DNA of 64,000 nt from Gaertneriomyces semiglobifer (lineage: Eukaryota; Chytridiomycota; Chytridiomycetes; Spizellomycetales; Spizellomycetaceae), in NCBI GenBank assembly GCA_025558075.1, contig JAHLKF010000002.1, positions 310,001 to 374,000 of the forward strand, given 5' to 3'. Below, piece by piece: positions 10,319 to 21,700 of this stretch (its first letter is position 1; each line of letters begins with the position of its first letter). The notes beneath the pieces were generated by a model. That model was not told the origin of the DNA and ran no database searches. It saw nothing but the letters and a program-made list of their open reading frames with translations. Both the position numbers and the translations under genes were made by a program.

Positions 10319-11373
10319 TCACGATACTTTGAGATGAAATAATGGTTGCATCGCCAGCCCACTGAATATCACCAAGTTGACCACGCAAATGGCAATGGAG
10401 ATGACGCACCCATTATTGATTGTAGACGGTGTGAATAGCGTCTGCACCCAAAGAAAAGGTAGCTCAGAAACTGCGTTGCAATTGCCATAAGACGTGGGTT
10501 GCTGTTCACTCACCCCGAACGACGCGGCGTAGTGCGAAACGACGACCAGTACAAATGGAAGCCATTGCCGTCTATACCATCCTTCAAAAGCGACCATATT
10601 CCACGCTGTGTGTAGGAAGATGAACAGGAATGTTGTGATGGCTGTGGAAACATGGGTGGTCAATAGGTTGCATACGTTCGTCGTTTGCGAAGGCTCTCGG
10701 CCTTTGATGAACATACCACTGATGAAGAAAACATCGGCACCGGGACAAGAGGAGCAAGGCAGTACTGCTGGGCCAGCAGATTCGGCAAGTTGAGGAAGGT
10801 AGGAGGTAAGGCCGGACATAAGGCCCATGCCTAATCCCAAAACTAGTCGCAGAATGAGATCAGGCCTACAGCGGTGGATGGCACAGAAGTAGGAAGAAGC
10901 ATACCAAACGCATGTCGAGGACGATTTAGCGGTGAATTTGGTTTTTTGGCGACAATGTTCAGGCCCCTCTCTGCTTTACTATAACCAATAGAAGTTAGTC
11001 ATTCGCTTGGTGAGATCCAGCTTCTGCATTTGCTGCTACTAGTAGCCAAACACACCTCATTAACCTAAACGATAAGTACCGTCCGCACTCCTGTAGCAAT
11101 ACGCCGACAAAGATCGTTGCCGCCGGCACGGTTTGCATGGGCTTGATAATGTACCATATGATTGAAGATACCAGAATGGAAATTAACCAGAAAAATGCAC
11201 TACAGAAGAGTGTGACACAAATTAGCAGGCAGAAAGAAGTACTTCTCATTGTTGAAGTACCTCGTCATAAACAGAATGACCATCTGTGCATTTTCCGCAA
11301 CGCACAACAGGAAAACGGACAGTGCCGGCCCATACGCCATGAAGGCATTGCCAAAGAAGCTCGACAACGTCAT
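10319..11373 (-). CDS. APH1: Gamma-secretase subunit APH-1
   Basis: Six exons join in phase. Exon 1 starts at 11373 (MTLSSFFGNAFMAYGPALSV) and joins at MTSAFFWLISILVSSIIWYI; then come VGVLLQECGRY, a small exon with KAERGLNIVAKK, and VLGLGMGLMSGL. An intron splits ADVFFIS from AITTFLFIFLHTAW, and the last joins SHYAASFG to TLFTPST. This follows animal APH-1 step by step (AFFWLVSLLLASLVWF, VSVLLQE, FLTAAIILLHTFW, VVGSHLLTSG). The GxxxGxxxG motif of the fourth membrane helix and both His residues of helices five and six are present. APH-1 is a seven-helix scaffold for presenilin, nicastrin and PEN-2 in intramembrane proteolysis. It converges on the aminopeptidase P gene. Presenilin is not in this window. 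Confidence 0.9.
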
Positions 11374-11847
11374 TGTAGGTTCAGCACCTTCTTACTGAAA
11401 ACGATGCACAGAAGAGCTGCATGGTCAGTTGTTAAATTGTGCGGCCGACCTCACAAAACTGTTCAACAAATGTGTGGCTGCGGGAATGCAGCAAGTCATA
11501 ACGCGTTCGAGAAAGTGCGGAAAAAACTGACGGTTTCATTGGGACAACAACCAGCATTGAAGATACGAGATTAGCGCATGGTAGGTTGTATAGTGTAGCG
11601 ACGGGGTCATTCAACTCTTCCCATCGTTTTGTGTCGCATAATAGGGTGGGTTATTCTCCGAGGGGTAGATTGAATGATTGAGTTCTCTTGGCACACCGAG
11701 GCGGCGGTGGGGCTGTTAGAAGAAGCTACAGGGAACAGCATGGGAAGTGTTCGAATGGACGTACTGGAAGTGGAGCACGGCTGAGTACTTCCTCGTGATG
11801 CCGTCATCGGTTACGCTCTCTTTCAGTCACTAGTTTACATTGCGACG

Positions 11848-12540
11848 ATGAGCCCAAGCGCACCCGAAGTGTAAGCAGCTTCTAAGTATCTCTCGAGTTG
11901 GTCGGCGCTCTCGCAAGGGCTCTCGCCCAAACACTCGTCTCATTCATGTTCCAAGCTCATCCACAAAGGGTTGAGCCGTGCATACACTAGCCTAGAGTCA
12001 TTGCTGTGGGTCACATCACGAATCGGACCATATACTCTGAACAGCGGGTTTGGAGTACCGACATCTGGACAGGTGAAAGCCATGTCACTTTTCCCAATCC
12101 TAAATTCCGAAAGAATTGGTTACAGTGAGTGGACCAATAATTACATGCCTGGTATGAAGAAGGTCATCAAGAGGGCAACAATAGACTCAACCTTTACGGA
12201 GTAGAGGTTTTTCTTGGGTACACTCCCAAGTGGGATGCATTTGTGTCTAGAGACACGTTCATAACCATCCCTCTTGATACGTGGGGTTCCACGGAGGGTG
12301 ATGCCGAGCGGTTATCCCTAGCCTTGGCAAACGGTCTCTTACTTTGCAGGCAACCAAACCGCGAACCTCAGGAGAACGAGAAGCGTCTTCAAAGGAGTCG
12401 GGACATGAAATGTTTACTAATACTTTCGCATCAAAGCACCCGAACTGGAAGCCAAGAAGCCAATTCAGATCGTGAGCGTACAGCACTGCCTGATCTCACC
12501 TTGTTGTACTTATGCTACCGCAGCTTTGGAAGATGATGGC
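11848..12540 (+). CDS. Candidate spliced hypothetical gene (weak)
   Basis: The stretch 11374-13034 has no obvious gene, but one chain of exons fits. ATG at 11848 (MSPSAPEV) is followed by a good donor (GTAAGC). An exon near 11988 reads VIAVGHITNRTIYSEQRVW and continues to TDIWT. A short exon SGPIITCL and then VFLGYTPKWDAFVSRDTFIT follow, all with GT-AG borders and compatible phases. A later exon contains FTNTFASKHPNWKPRSQF. I recognise no family, other acceptors also give open frames (for example VALAQTLVSFMFQAHPQ), and the 3' end is not fixed. Treat as a suggestion only. Confidence 0.22.
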
Positions 12541-13034
12541 CTCAACGATAACGGCGCCAGCACGCTCCACATACCCTCTCGCTCGGTGTGACTGTGGTAG
12601 GTCAAGTTGCGGTTTGTACTAAACTCTCGAAATGTTCGGCAAGCGGTTTTGGCGACCATCTTAGAAAGTGGAACACTGGTGTCAGGAAAGAACTACATGG
12701 GATCACGCATAGAAACTGCCTGTTCCTTGATGGAAGCATTCAACTATCTGTGCTGAGACTTCGGATATCGCTCCTAATGGTCCTTCAATAAAAAACATCG
12801 CCAGAGTCAACGACACGCAGCGCGAGTACCTTCCGGGTTACAGCGGGCTTACGCGAACTCCGAAGTCATCTCCGCGGACGACGCGTCGCTGCGCACACTC
12901 GGTCGGCCGGGAAGTTTAAAAGTGCTAGAGTCCCTGTGTTGGATGACATATTTTAGGCGGTAAACAAGCCCCAGTTCCCTCCGTAAGGTTCATTGTCAAC
13001 TCTACCTTCGTTGCCCCAAGCGAAACCTTCAGAG

Positions 13035-15062
13035 ATGTTCCTCTCCTTTGCCGTTCTACTTCTGACCGTGACCATTCCGTTCAGCAATGGAATATCCGTC
13101 TCACTCGCCCCTGCCTTCAATACCACCTATTCTCACACTCTTCCTGCGGCATTTGTATCACTGTCTGTTGAATGGACACATGTTGACGACGGTATCGGAC
13201 CCGGTCCAGGTGCGAACAAAGGACAAAACATCGCCTCTAACTCCGCAGCAGTCAACCTCTTCAAACACCTCGCAGCTTCAAACGGAGGGTATACACCATT
13301 TTTGCGTATTGGTGGAAACAGCGCGACGAGGTTGTGGTGGCAGGGTAGCAAGCTTCCGAGGTTGGAACAGAGTACCTGGAGTGTGAACGATATTGATCTA
13401 CGGATCATGGAAGAGTTTGCAGCGAGGACAGGTGTCAAATATCTGATTGGAGTACCCATGCTGAGTCCTGACCCAGCTTGTAAGTCTTCAATGCTGCTGG
13501 ACCACATGTAGGACGGCTATACTAAACCGTGTGCAATCGCCTCGTATTCACCCTAAAGACGCAGTTGAGTTTCTCACGCAAGGCATCCACCGCACCATTG
13601 CCCCGACTCACATCCAAGCCATTGAAGTTGGCAACGAGCCAGACCACTATGCTAAAAAAGGTCGGCGCCCAGCCACATACGACTTCCCTGCATTCCTTAC
13701 CGAGTACTCTACCGCATATAACGCGATTTCCACGGCCAACCGTCTTGCGGGATATCCTAATGTTGAATACATGGGTCCGGCTTACGCGTATCCGTGGAGC
13801 GAAGAACTGCTCAAACCGTTTGCAGAGAGCAATCCACAAACACGGTGGATCAGTTTTCATAAATATGGAGAACGAGGGTGTTCTATTCAGACGAACCCAA
13901 ATGCCGTGACGGTTCTGACGTTGATGACTACACCAAGTAGCAGGGAGTTTGAGTGGCTGGACGGTGTGTCTGACTTTGTCAACGGTGTGTATGTCGGGGG
14001 GATAACGTTGTTTCAACGTCGCTACATGTATTGAGCTCGGTAGTCTGTGATCCAGCGCAACTTTCTCACTCTACATGTTCTATAGGTAACAGTCAATTTT
14101 TGGTTTGGGGAGAAGGCGGATCGGCTTCCTGTAACGGGGTTCCGGGAGTCTCCGACGTCTTTGCTGCGGCGCTTTGGACAGTCGACATGTCCTTCGAGAT
14201 GGCTTACCGTAACGTCTCGTACGCCTTTCTCTCTGGCATTGCACAATCGTATTACGCCCCATACTCTTATGACCCCGTCACGAAGGAGACTCGCGCCCGT
14301 CCGCCATATTACGGGATGTTATTCGTGAACAGAGTGCTGAGAGGATCGGACAACCGGGTGTTCCGAGCAAAAACGGATGAGGGAATACTGGAAGGGGAGT
14401 GGCCTGAGGTCGGTAATGCCGCCAAAGTCTGGGGAGTGAGAAATGATCGAACGGGCGAATGGACCATGGTTGTTGTCAGGAAAGATACCGATCCGTTCAC
14501 CAGTCAACAACCAGTATCCATCGAACTTGTTCTTCCGCCCGGTGAAACGTTTGGTTGCCCGTCCACTGCGGCGCACCCAAACGGATACATCACCCGTCTC
14601 ATTGCTCCTTCGCTATCTTCAACCACCGATATTTACATTAATAACCAAACATGGAATACACCCACTGGTGATCCATCAGGAACTTACACTGAAGAAACCG
14701 TTGTTCCTGCAAACGGAGTCTTTTCCATCACCGTAAACCCATTCACAGCCGTCGCCCTTCGTGTCGGTTGTACGCCCGGCATGGCACCGACACAGTACAC
14801 GCCACCACCGTATTCACCGTTCATGCCGCCAACAACACTCGTTCCCTCCGGACAACAGCGCGAGGAAACGAAGCAGATCAGCGGCACTGTGGTCGGAATT
14901 GGCGTGGTGGCTGGTGCGCTGGCATTGGCTGCGATAAGTGCAGGTGTCGTGTGGAGCCAGAACCGCAAGAGAGGGGTCATCCTGCCAAGTGCCGAGCATC
15001 CGCATCCATATGCGAAGGGAAATCCGTATTTGTATAGTCGCGGGACGGATGGTCGTGCCTAA
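13035..15062 (+). CDS. GH79-family glycosidase with C-terminal membrane anchor
   Basis: Three-exon gene for a beta-glucuronidase/heparanase-like enzyme. It begins with a signal peptide (MFLSFAVLLLTVTIPFSNG). Next come FLRIGGNSATRLWW, AIEVGNEPDHY with the acid/base Glu, and LVWGEGGSASCNG with the nucleophile Glu, followed by GVSDVFAAALWTVDM. A beta-sandwich-type C-terminal part leads to a single membrane helix (VGIGVVAGALALAAISAGVV) with a short basic tail, so the catalytic part should sit outside the cell. Intron 1 begins at about 13482 and has a canonical TACTAAAC branch at 13519. Intron 2 (about 13985-14085) joins FVNG to NSQFLVWGEG. GH79 enzymes act on glucuronic-acid-containing glycans; the true substrate is unknown. 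An in-frame ATG 14 codons upstream (12993) is possible. Confidence 0.85.
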
Positions 15063-15325
15063 AACGATATTGCGATGGGCGAAAGGCTTTGTGGAGTCGT
15101 ACCGTTTGTACATAATGACTTGGACAGTTGAAATCTGTGTGTGTACGTGGCGACGGAGTGTATGTACATGATATGTTTACCTTAGTAAATGGCGATAGTG
15201 TTGGGGCCCAGACAAGTGTATGAATAAATACAAGAGCCTAAAAGCTCATCCAAATCCTATGTACATCTCAACGACGGACGTCAGAGTGGTTGATTTCGTT
15301 TCCTGGCCATAACGCCGGCAACATC

Positions 15326-17120
15326 TCATCGCCCACCACTTCTATCTATGCCTCCCGTCGTTTCCAACCTCTTCGCCGCAGCTCTTAAATCAGCTTCCAC
15401 CAATTTATTAGCAATGGTTCCATAATGTTTCGAAACCATCTAAACGATACGAAAGGTCCGAGTCAGTCAAAGGGAACGCAACATGTTCACGCATACATAT
15501 GCCCTTCAAAGGTGACCGCTAAAACAATCACTCACCCTTTTGTCTCGCGCTTCCACGCTCGCCACCTCCTCCACTACGGATTGCGTTCTCTCCAATATGC
15601 GTTCAACACTACTAAATCCCGCACTTTCCAGCTCCTCCTCAGTTAGCTCCTTCTGCGGCTCCGGATATTGAAACACATGAAATGGGAGTAGCCTCTCTAT
15701 CACGTCCTGCATGTCTCGAAATTTGGAGATATCTGGATTTAGCGCCTTTTCTTGATCGAGCTTCAGACGTTTCGAAATGCGCGATTGGGTTTCTTGTATG
15801 TGCGCGAGTTCGGTGGGAGTGGGTGGTGGAATCTCAATGGGTGGTGGCTTTTGTGGTTGCGGTTGGTTGTCTTGAAGAGATGCTTTATGAACACTCGGAG
15901 GATGATGATTGGGCGTAGGTGACCCCGGATATGAAGTATGCGACGATTGTAGGTGCCGTGGAAGCTGACTCCCTGCAACACTAGCGCTTTTGGGTGGTCG
16001 CCCTCTACCACGGCCACGACCGCGGGAAGGCGATAATGAGGGTGAAGACACTGCCGCCCTCTGCTGCTGTAACTGCTGCTGTTGTTGTTGTCGAAGATGA
16101 TGTTGTTGCAAGTGATGTAGTGTGGTGAGGATGTTGAGGTGTTGCTGGGAAGGTGTCGCGTTGTTTACTATCGGAATTTGCGGTATCGCGACCGGCCTCT
16201 GGCCCTGAGCTTGCTGCGGTTGTTGCTTTGCCGCACCTGCAGCAAGAATCGACTGTAACTGTGCTTGGGCCGGCGTGGGGACTGAACCCAGCAGAGTATT
16301 GTTATTCCGCGGCGGTATGGGTGTAGCGGGAATGACTGGTTGTATCGGAATCCCCGCGACGCCCGGATATGCTGGAACGGGCAATTGTTGCAAATTCATC
16401 GCATAGGGTGATTGATATAGCAATGGTAACATCGCGGCGGAGAGATAAGGGTTCGAAAGCGAGTTGGATCCAGCCGGAGTCGTGTAGGCAGCCGCTGGAA
16501 CGGGAGTGTGTTGGTACAGCGCATACTGCTGCATAGCGGTAGCCAGCTGCGCGGCGGCTACAGATGACGCTGGCGTATGTGCGCTTGCAGGTACGGTTAG
16601 CGGAGTAGATGCGATGGATGTTGCTGGTATGGAATTTTGGCTGGTGAGGCCGTTAAGGAGTGTTCGCCGTTGTTCTGGTGTCATGCTGTTCACGTCTGGA
16701 ATGTACTGCTGGATGAGTCGTGGGGTTGCTGGCAGCTGCGCCTGACTTGGCATCGTCGTTGACGCTGTTCGTGTTGTTGCAAGCGTAGGTATCGGCGCGG
16801 GTGCTGTCGTTGCAGTAGATGACTGGGCGCTTGGTCGAGTCGCTGGCACTTGTTGAGTCTGCGAAAGACCTGCATTATGTTGAGCTGCTGCGGTATTCAG
16901 CTGCTGCTGCTGTTGTTGAGCCTGGACAGCCTGCAAAAGAACGTACTAACAGGGTGTACGGGTATTAGGATCCGCTACAAAGATACGGGCGCGGAAGACA
17001 TCCTACCAGTGCCTGCTGCTGCTGCTGCTGTTGCTGTTGCTGCGGGGTGCTGGCAGCACTCCCAGCAGTATTTTGTCCTTGGGAAGAAGCATTTTGTTGC
17101 TGAGGAGGACCTGGATTCAT
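15326..17120 (-). CDS. GLTSCR1-domain protein, non-canonical SWI/SNF subunit type
   Basis: Exon 1 starts at 17120 (MNPGPPQQQNASSQGQ) and carries a polyglutamine run. The long second exon is rich in Gln, Pro and Ala and has an AT-hook-like RGRGRGRGRPPK. Near the C-terminus is a conserved block: FRDMQDVIERLLPFHVFQY, ELTEEELESAGFSSVERILE and VARDKR-type residues. It matches the GLTSCR1 domain (LEDAVRRLLPYHVFQ in human BICRA/BICRAL), which binds the SWI/SNF ATPase in the non-canonical BAF complex. A GGG-GTGAGT-like donor and a TTTAG acceptor add a last exon (KHYGTIANKLVEADLRAAAK) that ends at 15326. The N-terminal half is low complexity and says little. Assignment rests on the C-terminal domain. 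Confidence 0.72.
17010..17044 (-). repeat. CAG/CAA repeat coding polyglutamine
   Basis: On the plus strand the run reads as repeated CTG/TTG; on the minus strand it is CAG/CAA coding about ten consecutive Gln in exon 1 of the GLTSCR1 gene. A second, mixed run lies at about 16068-16100. Such tracts often vary in length between strains. Confidence 0.8.
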
Positions 17121-17914
17121 AATGTTCTCTCCATTTCCCGCATTTACCTTGGTCAAACTAAATTCGAAAATCGCTGCGAGGAAACACAACCAGCGACCCC
17201 GAGTCACTCGGCAAGTGAGTTAAATTGTCATTGTTCACTCCATAATAACTGGATTGAGAGAACACACAGTTATAACAAAAAGGTCTGCCTTTGCTCACGG
17301 CTGGTAACGACGGTGCTGTTCTCTCATGGTTCATGTATGCAGGGGTGTGGGCCAGAGACACCCGAAAGGGCGCATTGGTTGACTACTTGACCGATCACTG
17401 TCCACTTGCCTGGTGCCATTTCCCAAAACCAGGTCCACCGACTTTGCACACGACGATGGATTGTCGCATATGCCACTTGAAGCAGCCAGGAAGTGGAATC
17501 CTGCAGTTATCCACTCAACGTGGCTTGTTGCCACTTTCAAATACGCTCTAGAACGAGTTATGGAAGGGCCAAGTATAAAAGAGTACCAATGGTACCCTCT
17601 TCGTTCGGGAAATGGTCCCACCACCCATTTTCCGACATGCCTACGACCTGCGATGCCCAGCATAGTCTATGCATATTCCTTGCCGCCACAAAGTGTTCCT
17701 ATCTCTGTTCGGACGACTGTTGCGATTGACTCACGGCCCGATCGCGAACACCGCGGACCTACTTTTTGACCTTCTCCAAGATTCCACTAAATAGCACATC
17801 TAAGCATTCAAGCACCTCCAGATCGAACTCCAACCCACTCCAAATCCAATCTTCTGCATCCCCTTTCTCGCTTATACTCGTACTGAACACATAGAGGGTG
17901 GTTGAAAGATAAAG
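17121..17914. other. Divergent promoter region, GLTSCR1 gene / CCDC124
   Basis: About 0.8 kb between two divergent genes. A 118-codon open frame at 17413-17769 (+) shows no family features and probably arises by chance. No clear promoter element was seen. Confidence 0.5.
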
Positions 17915-18553
17915 ATGGGCAAGAAGGAGCGCATCAGCCAAAAATCTGCCTCCGAATCCGCCAAGAAGGCACAACAAGTCGCAGCCCAAGAATCCGCCGA
18001 ATCCGCAAAATGGTCCTCCGGCGCCAAAGACCTCTCGAAAAAGCAACTCGAAGAACAAAAAAAGCAAGAAGCCCTTTTGAAAAAACGTGAACGGGAATTG
18101 TTGCTCGCCCAAGAAGAAAAAGAAATCGTTGCGTCCGCTAAAGCGGCAAAATCAAAAGATAGCAAGAAGGACAAACCGGCTAGAGGATTGAATCTCGATG
18201 CCTTTGAGAAGGATGTACCTGAATACGCTGCGTCGGGTCTCGACGCCGCCCTCCACCTGCTGGACCTCACTGCCACGTCTGGCAAACAACAAGACAAACT
18301 CGAACGACACCCCGAGAGACGAATGAAATCTGCTTGGGCGGCGTTTGAAGAGCGTGAAATGCCCATAATCAAGGCTGAAAATCCCGGTCTGAGATTGAGC
18401 CAGTACAAACAAATGCTGCAAAAGATGTGGAAAAAGTCTCCCGAGAATCCAATGAATCAGCAGACTGTTGCTTATGATGCTACGAGGCAGGAGGAACGAG
18501 AGGTTATTGAGGAGACCAAGGCGGATGCGTTGGAGAAGATGCGCGTAAAGTAA
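17915..18553 (+). CDS. CCDC124 / Lso2-type ribosome-associated protein
   Basis: Single-exon gene of 212 residues. The first half is a highly charged Lys/Glu/Gln coiled coil. The second half contains the family hallmark ERHPERRMKSAWAAFEE followed by ENPGLRLSQYKQMLQKMW and SPENPMNQQTV. Human CCDC124 has DRHPERRMRAAFTAFEE, ENPNMRLSQLKQLLKKEW and SPDNPMNQRAV at the same places. CCDC124 and yeast Lso2 bind idle 80S ribosomes near the decoding and GTPase centres and help recovery from starvation; CCDC124 is also reported at the midbody. The unusual tail after NPMNQ (about 25 residues, EEREVIEETKADALEK) is longer than in human. It faces the pyruvate carboxylase gene tail to tail. Confidence 0.93.
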   Translation: MGKKERISQKSASESAKKAQQVAAQESAESAKWSSGAKDLSKKQLEEQKKQEALLKKRERELLLAQEEKEIVASAKAAKSKDSKKDKPARGLNLDAFEKDVPEYAASGLDAALHLLDLTATSGKQQDKLERHPERRMKSAWAAFEEREMPIIKAENPGLRLSQYKQMLQKMWKKSPENPMNQQTVAYDATRQEEREVIEETKADALEKMRVK

Positions 18554-18783
18554 TTCATGGGTCCGAAAATGCGAAACGAAGCATGGAGCGACAGATCCCA
18601 CTCGCTTAAAAATGCAAAACTGAAGCGATTTCATTCTTCCAATCTCACAATGAATAGAAATATGAATATCATACACAAACTACATACACGTATCATCATG
18701 TCATCGATGCTAAGGACCGTGACCCAAATTTTAGTGTCTAATCACACCCTCTTATACTAGTCGAGCTAAGTACAAACTCCTCA

Positions 18784-21700
18784 CTATGCCTTCTTAGTCG
18801 GCGCTTCACCATCCACAATCTTGGCAATCAGATCTCCAGCACTTAAAGAGTCATTCGGCTTCACTGCTAGACTCTCAACGATTCCCGCTTTCGTGGCGGT
18901 AACCACCGTTTCCATTTCTAAAATGGACGATACATTGGTTAACTTTCACATTGCCATGTGGCAGCGGGAAACAAGCGCGAACACTTACTCATAGCACTCA
19001 TTACAGCAACAGGATCGCCAACCTTCACTTCTGCTCCTTCCTTAACCCTCACTTCTACCACAACCCCACTCATCGGCGCTCCAACATCACCCTTATTTCC
19101 CTTGTCCGCTTTCGCCCGTGCGGCAACGTTGGAGCCCTTGATACCGCCATTCTCGTCCTTTGACTCCGGACTCACGGCAACCACTCTGGCCTCTCCGTTC
19201 ATCAGGAAAAACACATCAATCTTTCCACTGGCCTCATTCAACTGCCCTACCGCAATCAACTTGATATAGACCGTCTTTCCCTGCTCCATACAGAAGTTGA
19301 TCTCCTCACCCACTCGCAATGGTCTCAAAAAGTACTGAGTCGGCAGCACGCTCAAATCGCCAAATGTATCACGAACTTGGCGGTACTCGGTATATACGCT
19401 CGGGTACAGGGCGTATGATAACAAATCTTCTTCGGTGATGGGGATAGTGTTGTCTTGAACTGATTCCTCCAAGTCGCGTTGAAGCTCCGCGAAATCAAGG
19501 GGAGGCAGGGACGCGCCCGGGCGTCCTTCAATGGGTTTCAAGTGCTTGCCGTCCAAGATCCGTGTACGTATAGGTTCAGGGAACCCGCCGGGTGGGACGC
19601 CTAGGTACCCTTGATAATATTCTATCACACTCTTAGGGAATGAAAGTTCACCGGCACGTTCAATAACGTCCTCCTCACTGAGCTTCTGAGAAACCATAAA
19701 CTGCGCCAAATCCCCAACGACTTTACTCGACGGCGTAACTTTGACAATATCTCCACATAACCGATTCGCTGCCGCATATGCCTTCTTGATCTCCTCCCAG
19801 CTTTCACCTAACCCAAGTTGTTGCGCCTGGAAAAGCAGATTCGTGTACTGTCCACCGGGCATCTCATGGATATACACTCCCGCATCACCGCTCTTCAATC
19901 CGGGGTCAAAGCACGAATACAACAACCGGATCTGCGTCCAATAACTATTCAATACCGCCACATCCTCCAGTTTCAATCCTGTGTCCAAGTCGGTACCCGC
20001 AAGCGCTCCAACCAGTGCGCCCATCGACGGCTGAGAGGTCATCCCACTCATGCTATCCACAGCCGCATCAACAATATCCGCTCCGGCTTCGAGGCACGCA
20101 AGCATGCTGGCAACACCAGTTCCTGCTGTATCATGAGTGTGGACATGAATCACCAACTTCGGATGGGCTTTACGAATGGCGCCAACGAGCATCTTGGCCG
20201 CCCTCGGTTTCAATAATCCAGCCATATCCTTGATGGCGAGAATATGTATGCCGTCCTGTACGAGTTTCGCGGTCAAATCCAAATAATACTCCAGAGAATA
20301 CTTCGTCCTGGATGGGTCGGACACATCACCCGTATATGAGATAGCGGCTTCCGCAACACCACCCGCCTTCTTTACTGCATCAACACCCAGCTTCAAGTTC
20401 TCCTCATAATTTAACGAATCAAAGACACGGAAAATATCCACTCCGTTCTGTACCGCTTTTCGACAAAACTCGTAAATGACGTTGTCCGGGTAGGATGTGT
20501 AACCCACCGCGTTCGCACCTCTCAGCAACATACTAAAAGGAATATTAGGCACCAATGCGCGCAGGGTCCTCAATCTTTCCCAAGGATCTTCCCACAGGAA
20601 GCGCATCGAAACATCAAACGTAGCTCCACCCCAACATTCCAACGCAAACGCGTTTTGTAAAGCGTGGGAGGTCACGGTGGCAATCCGTGCCATATCAATG
20701 GTTCGTACACGGGTGGCAAGCAGACTCTGATGCGCATCACGCCAAGTGGTATCCATCAACAATGCGCCCTTGTGTAAGCGCACAGCCTTACAAAAGGCTT
20801 CGGGGCCATGCTGAAGGAGAATGTTCCTCCATCCCTTTTCGGCAGGACGAGATGTGGCGTCTTTGGAGAGGTTGGGAAGCGTTGGCACGGATATCTCCGT
20901 AACTAGCTGCGGGTACCCTTGTTGCCCTTTGAGGCGACTGCCATTGACTACTAAATCCCCAAGGTACTGTAACAGCTTTTGGCCTCGGTTGCGTGTGGAT
21001 GAGTTCTGTAAAAGCTCGGGAGTATCATCAATAAACGTCGTCCATATACGTTGACCGTTGGCGAATGTAGGGTGCATCAAGAGGTTGATCAAGAATGGGA
21101 TATTGGTTTTTAGGCCTCGTACACGGAATTCAGAGAGAGCCCGGAGTACTTTACGGCGCGCAGTATCAAAGTCGCGGCCGGTACATGTGCATTTCGTCAA
21201 GAGAGAATCGTAATAAGGGGTAATGACTGCACCTGAATACCCAGGTCCACCGTCTAACCTTACACCGTGGCCGGAACCAGAACGGTAGACCTCGATACGT
21301 CCGGTGTCAGGTTGGAAGTTGCGAGAGGGATCTTCAGTAGTGATACGACATTGAATGGCAAACCCACGGTAATGAATAGACTCCTGCGTCAATCCTAAAT
21401 CCTTGAGGGTCTCACCCAGCGCGATCCGAATTTGAGCAGACACGATATCGATACCCGTAATTTCTTCTGTCACAGTATGTTCTACTTGGATACGTGGGTT
21501 GATTTCAATAAAGTAATGGCGGTTCTGCAAGTCGACCAAGAACTCAGCGGTGCCCGCGTTACGGTAGTTGGAAGCTTTCGCAAGCTTGATAGCATCGCTG
21601 AGGATAGCGTCGCGAACTTCAGCAGGTAGGTTGATGGCGGGACCCATTTCGACGACTTTTTGGTGGCGTCGCTGGACTGAGCAGTCACGCTCAAAGAGGT

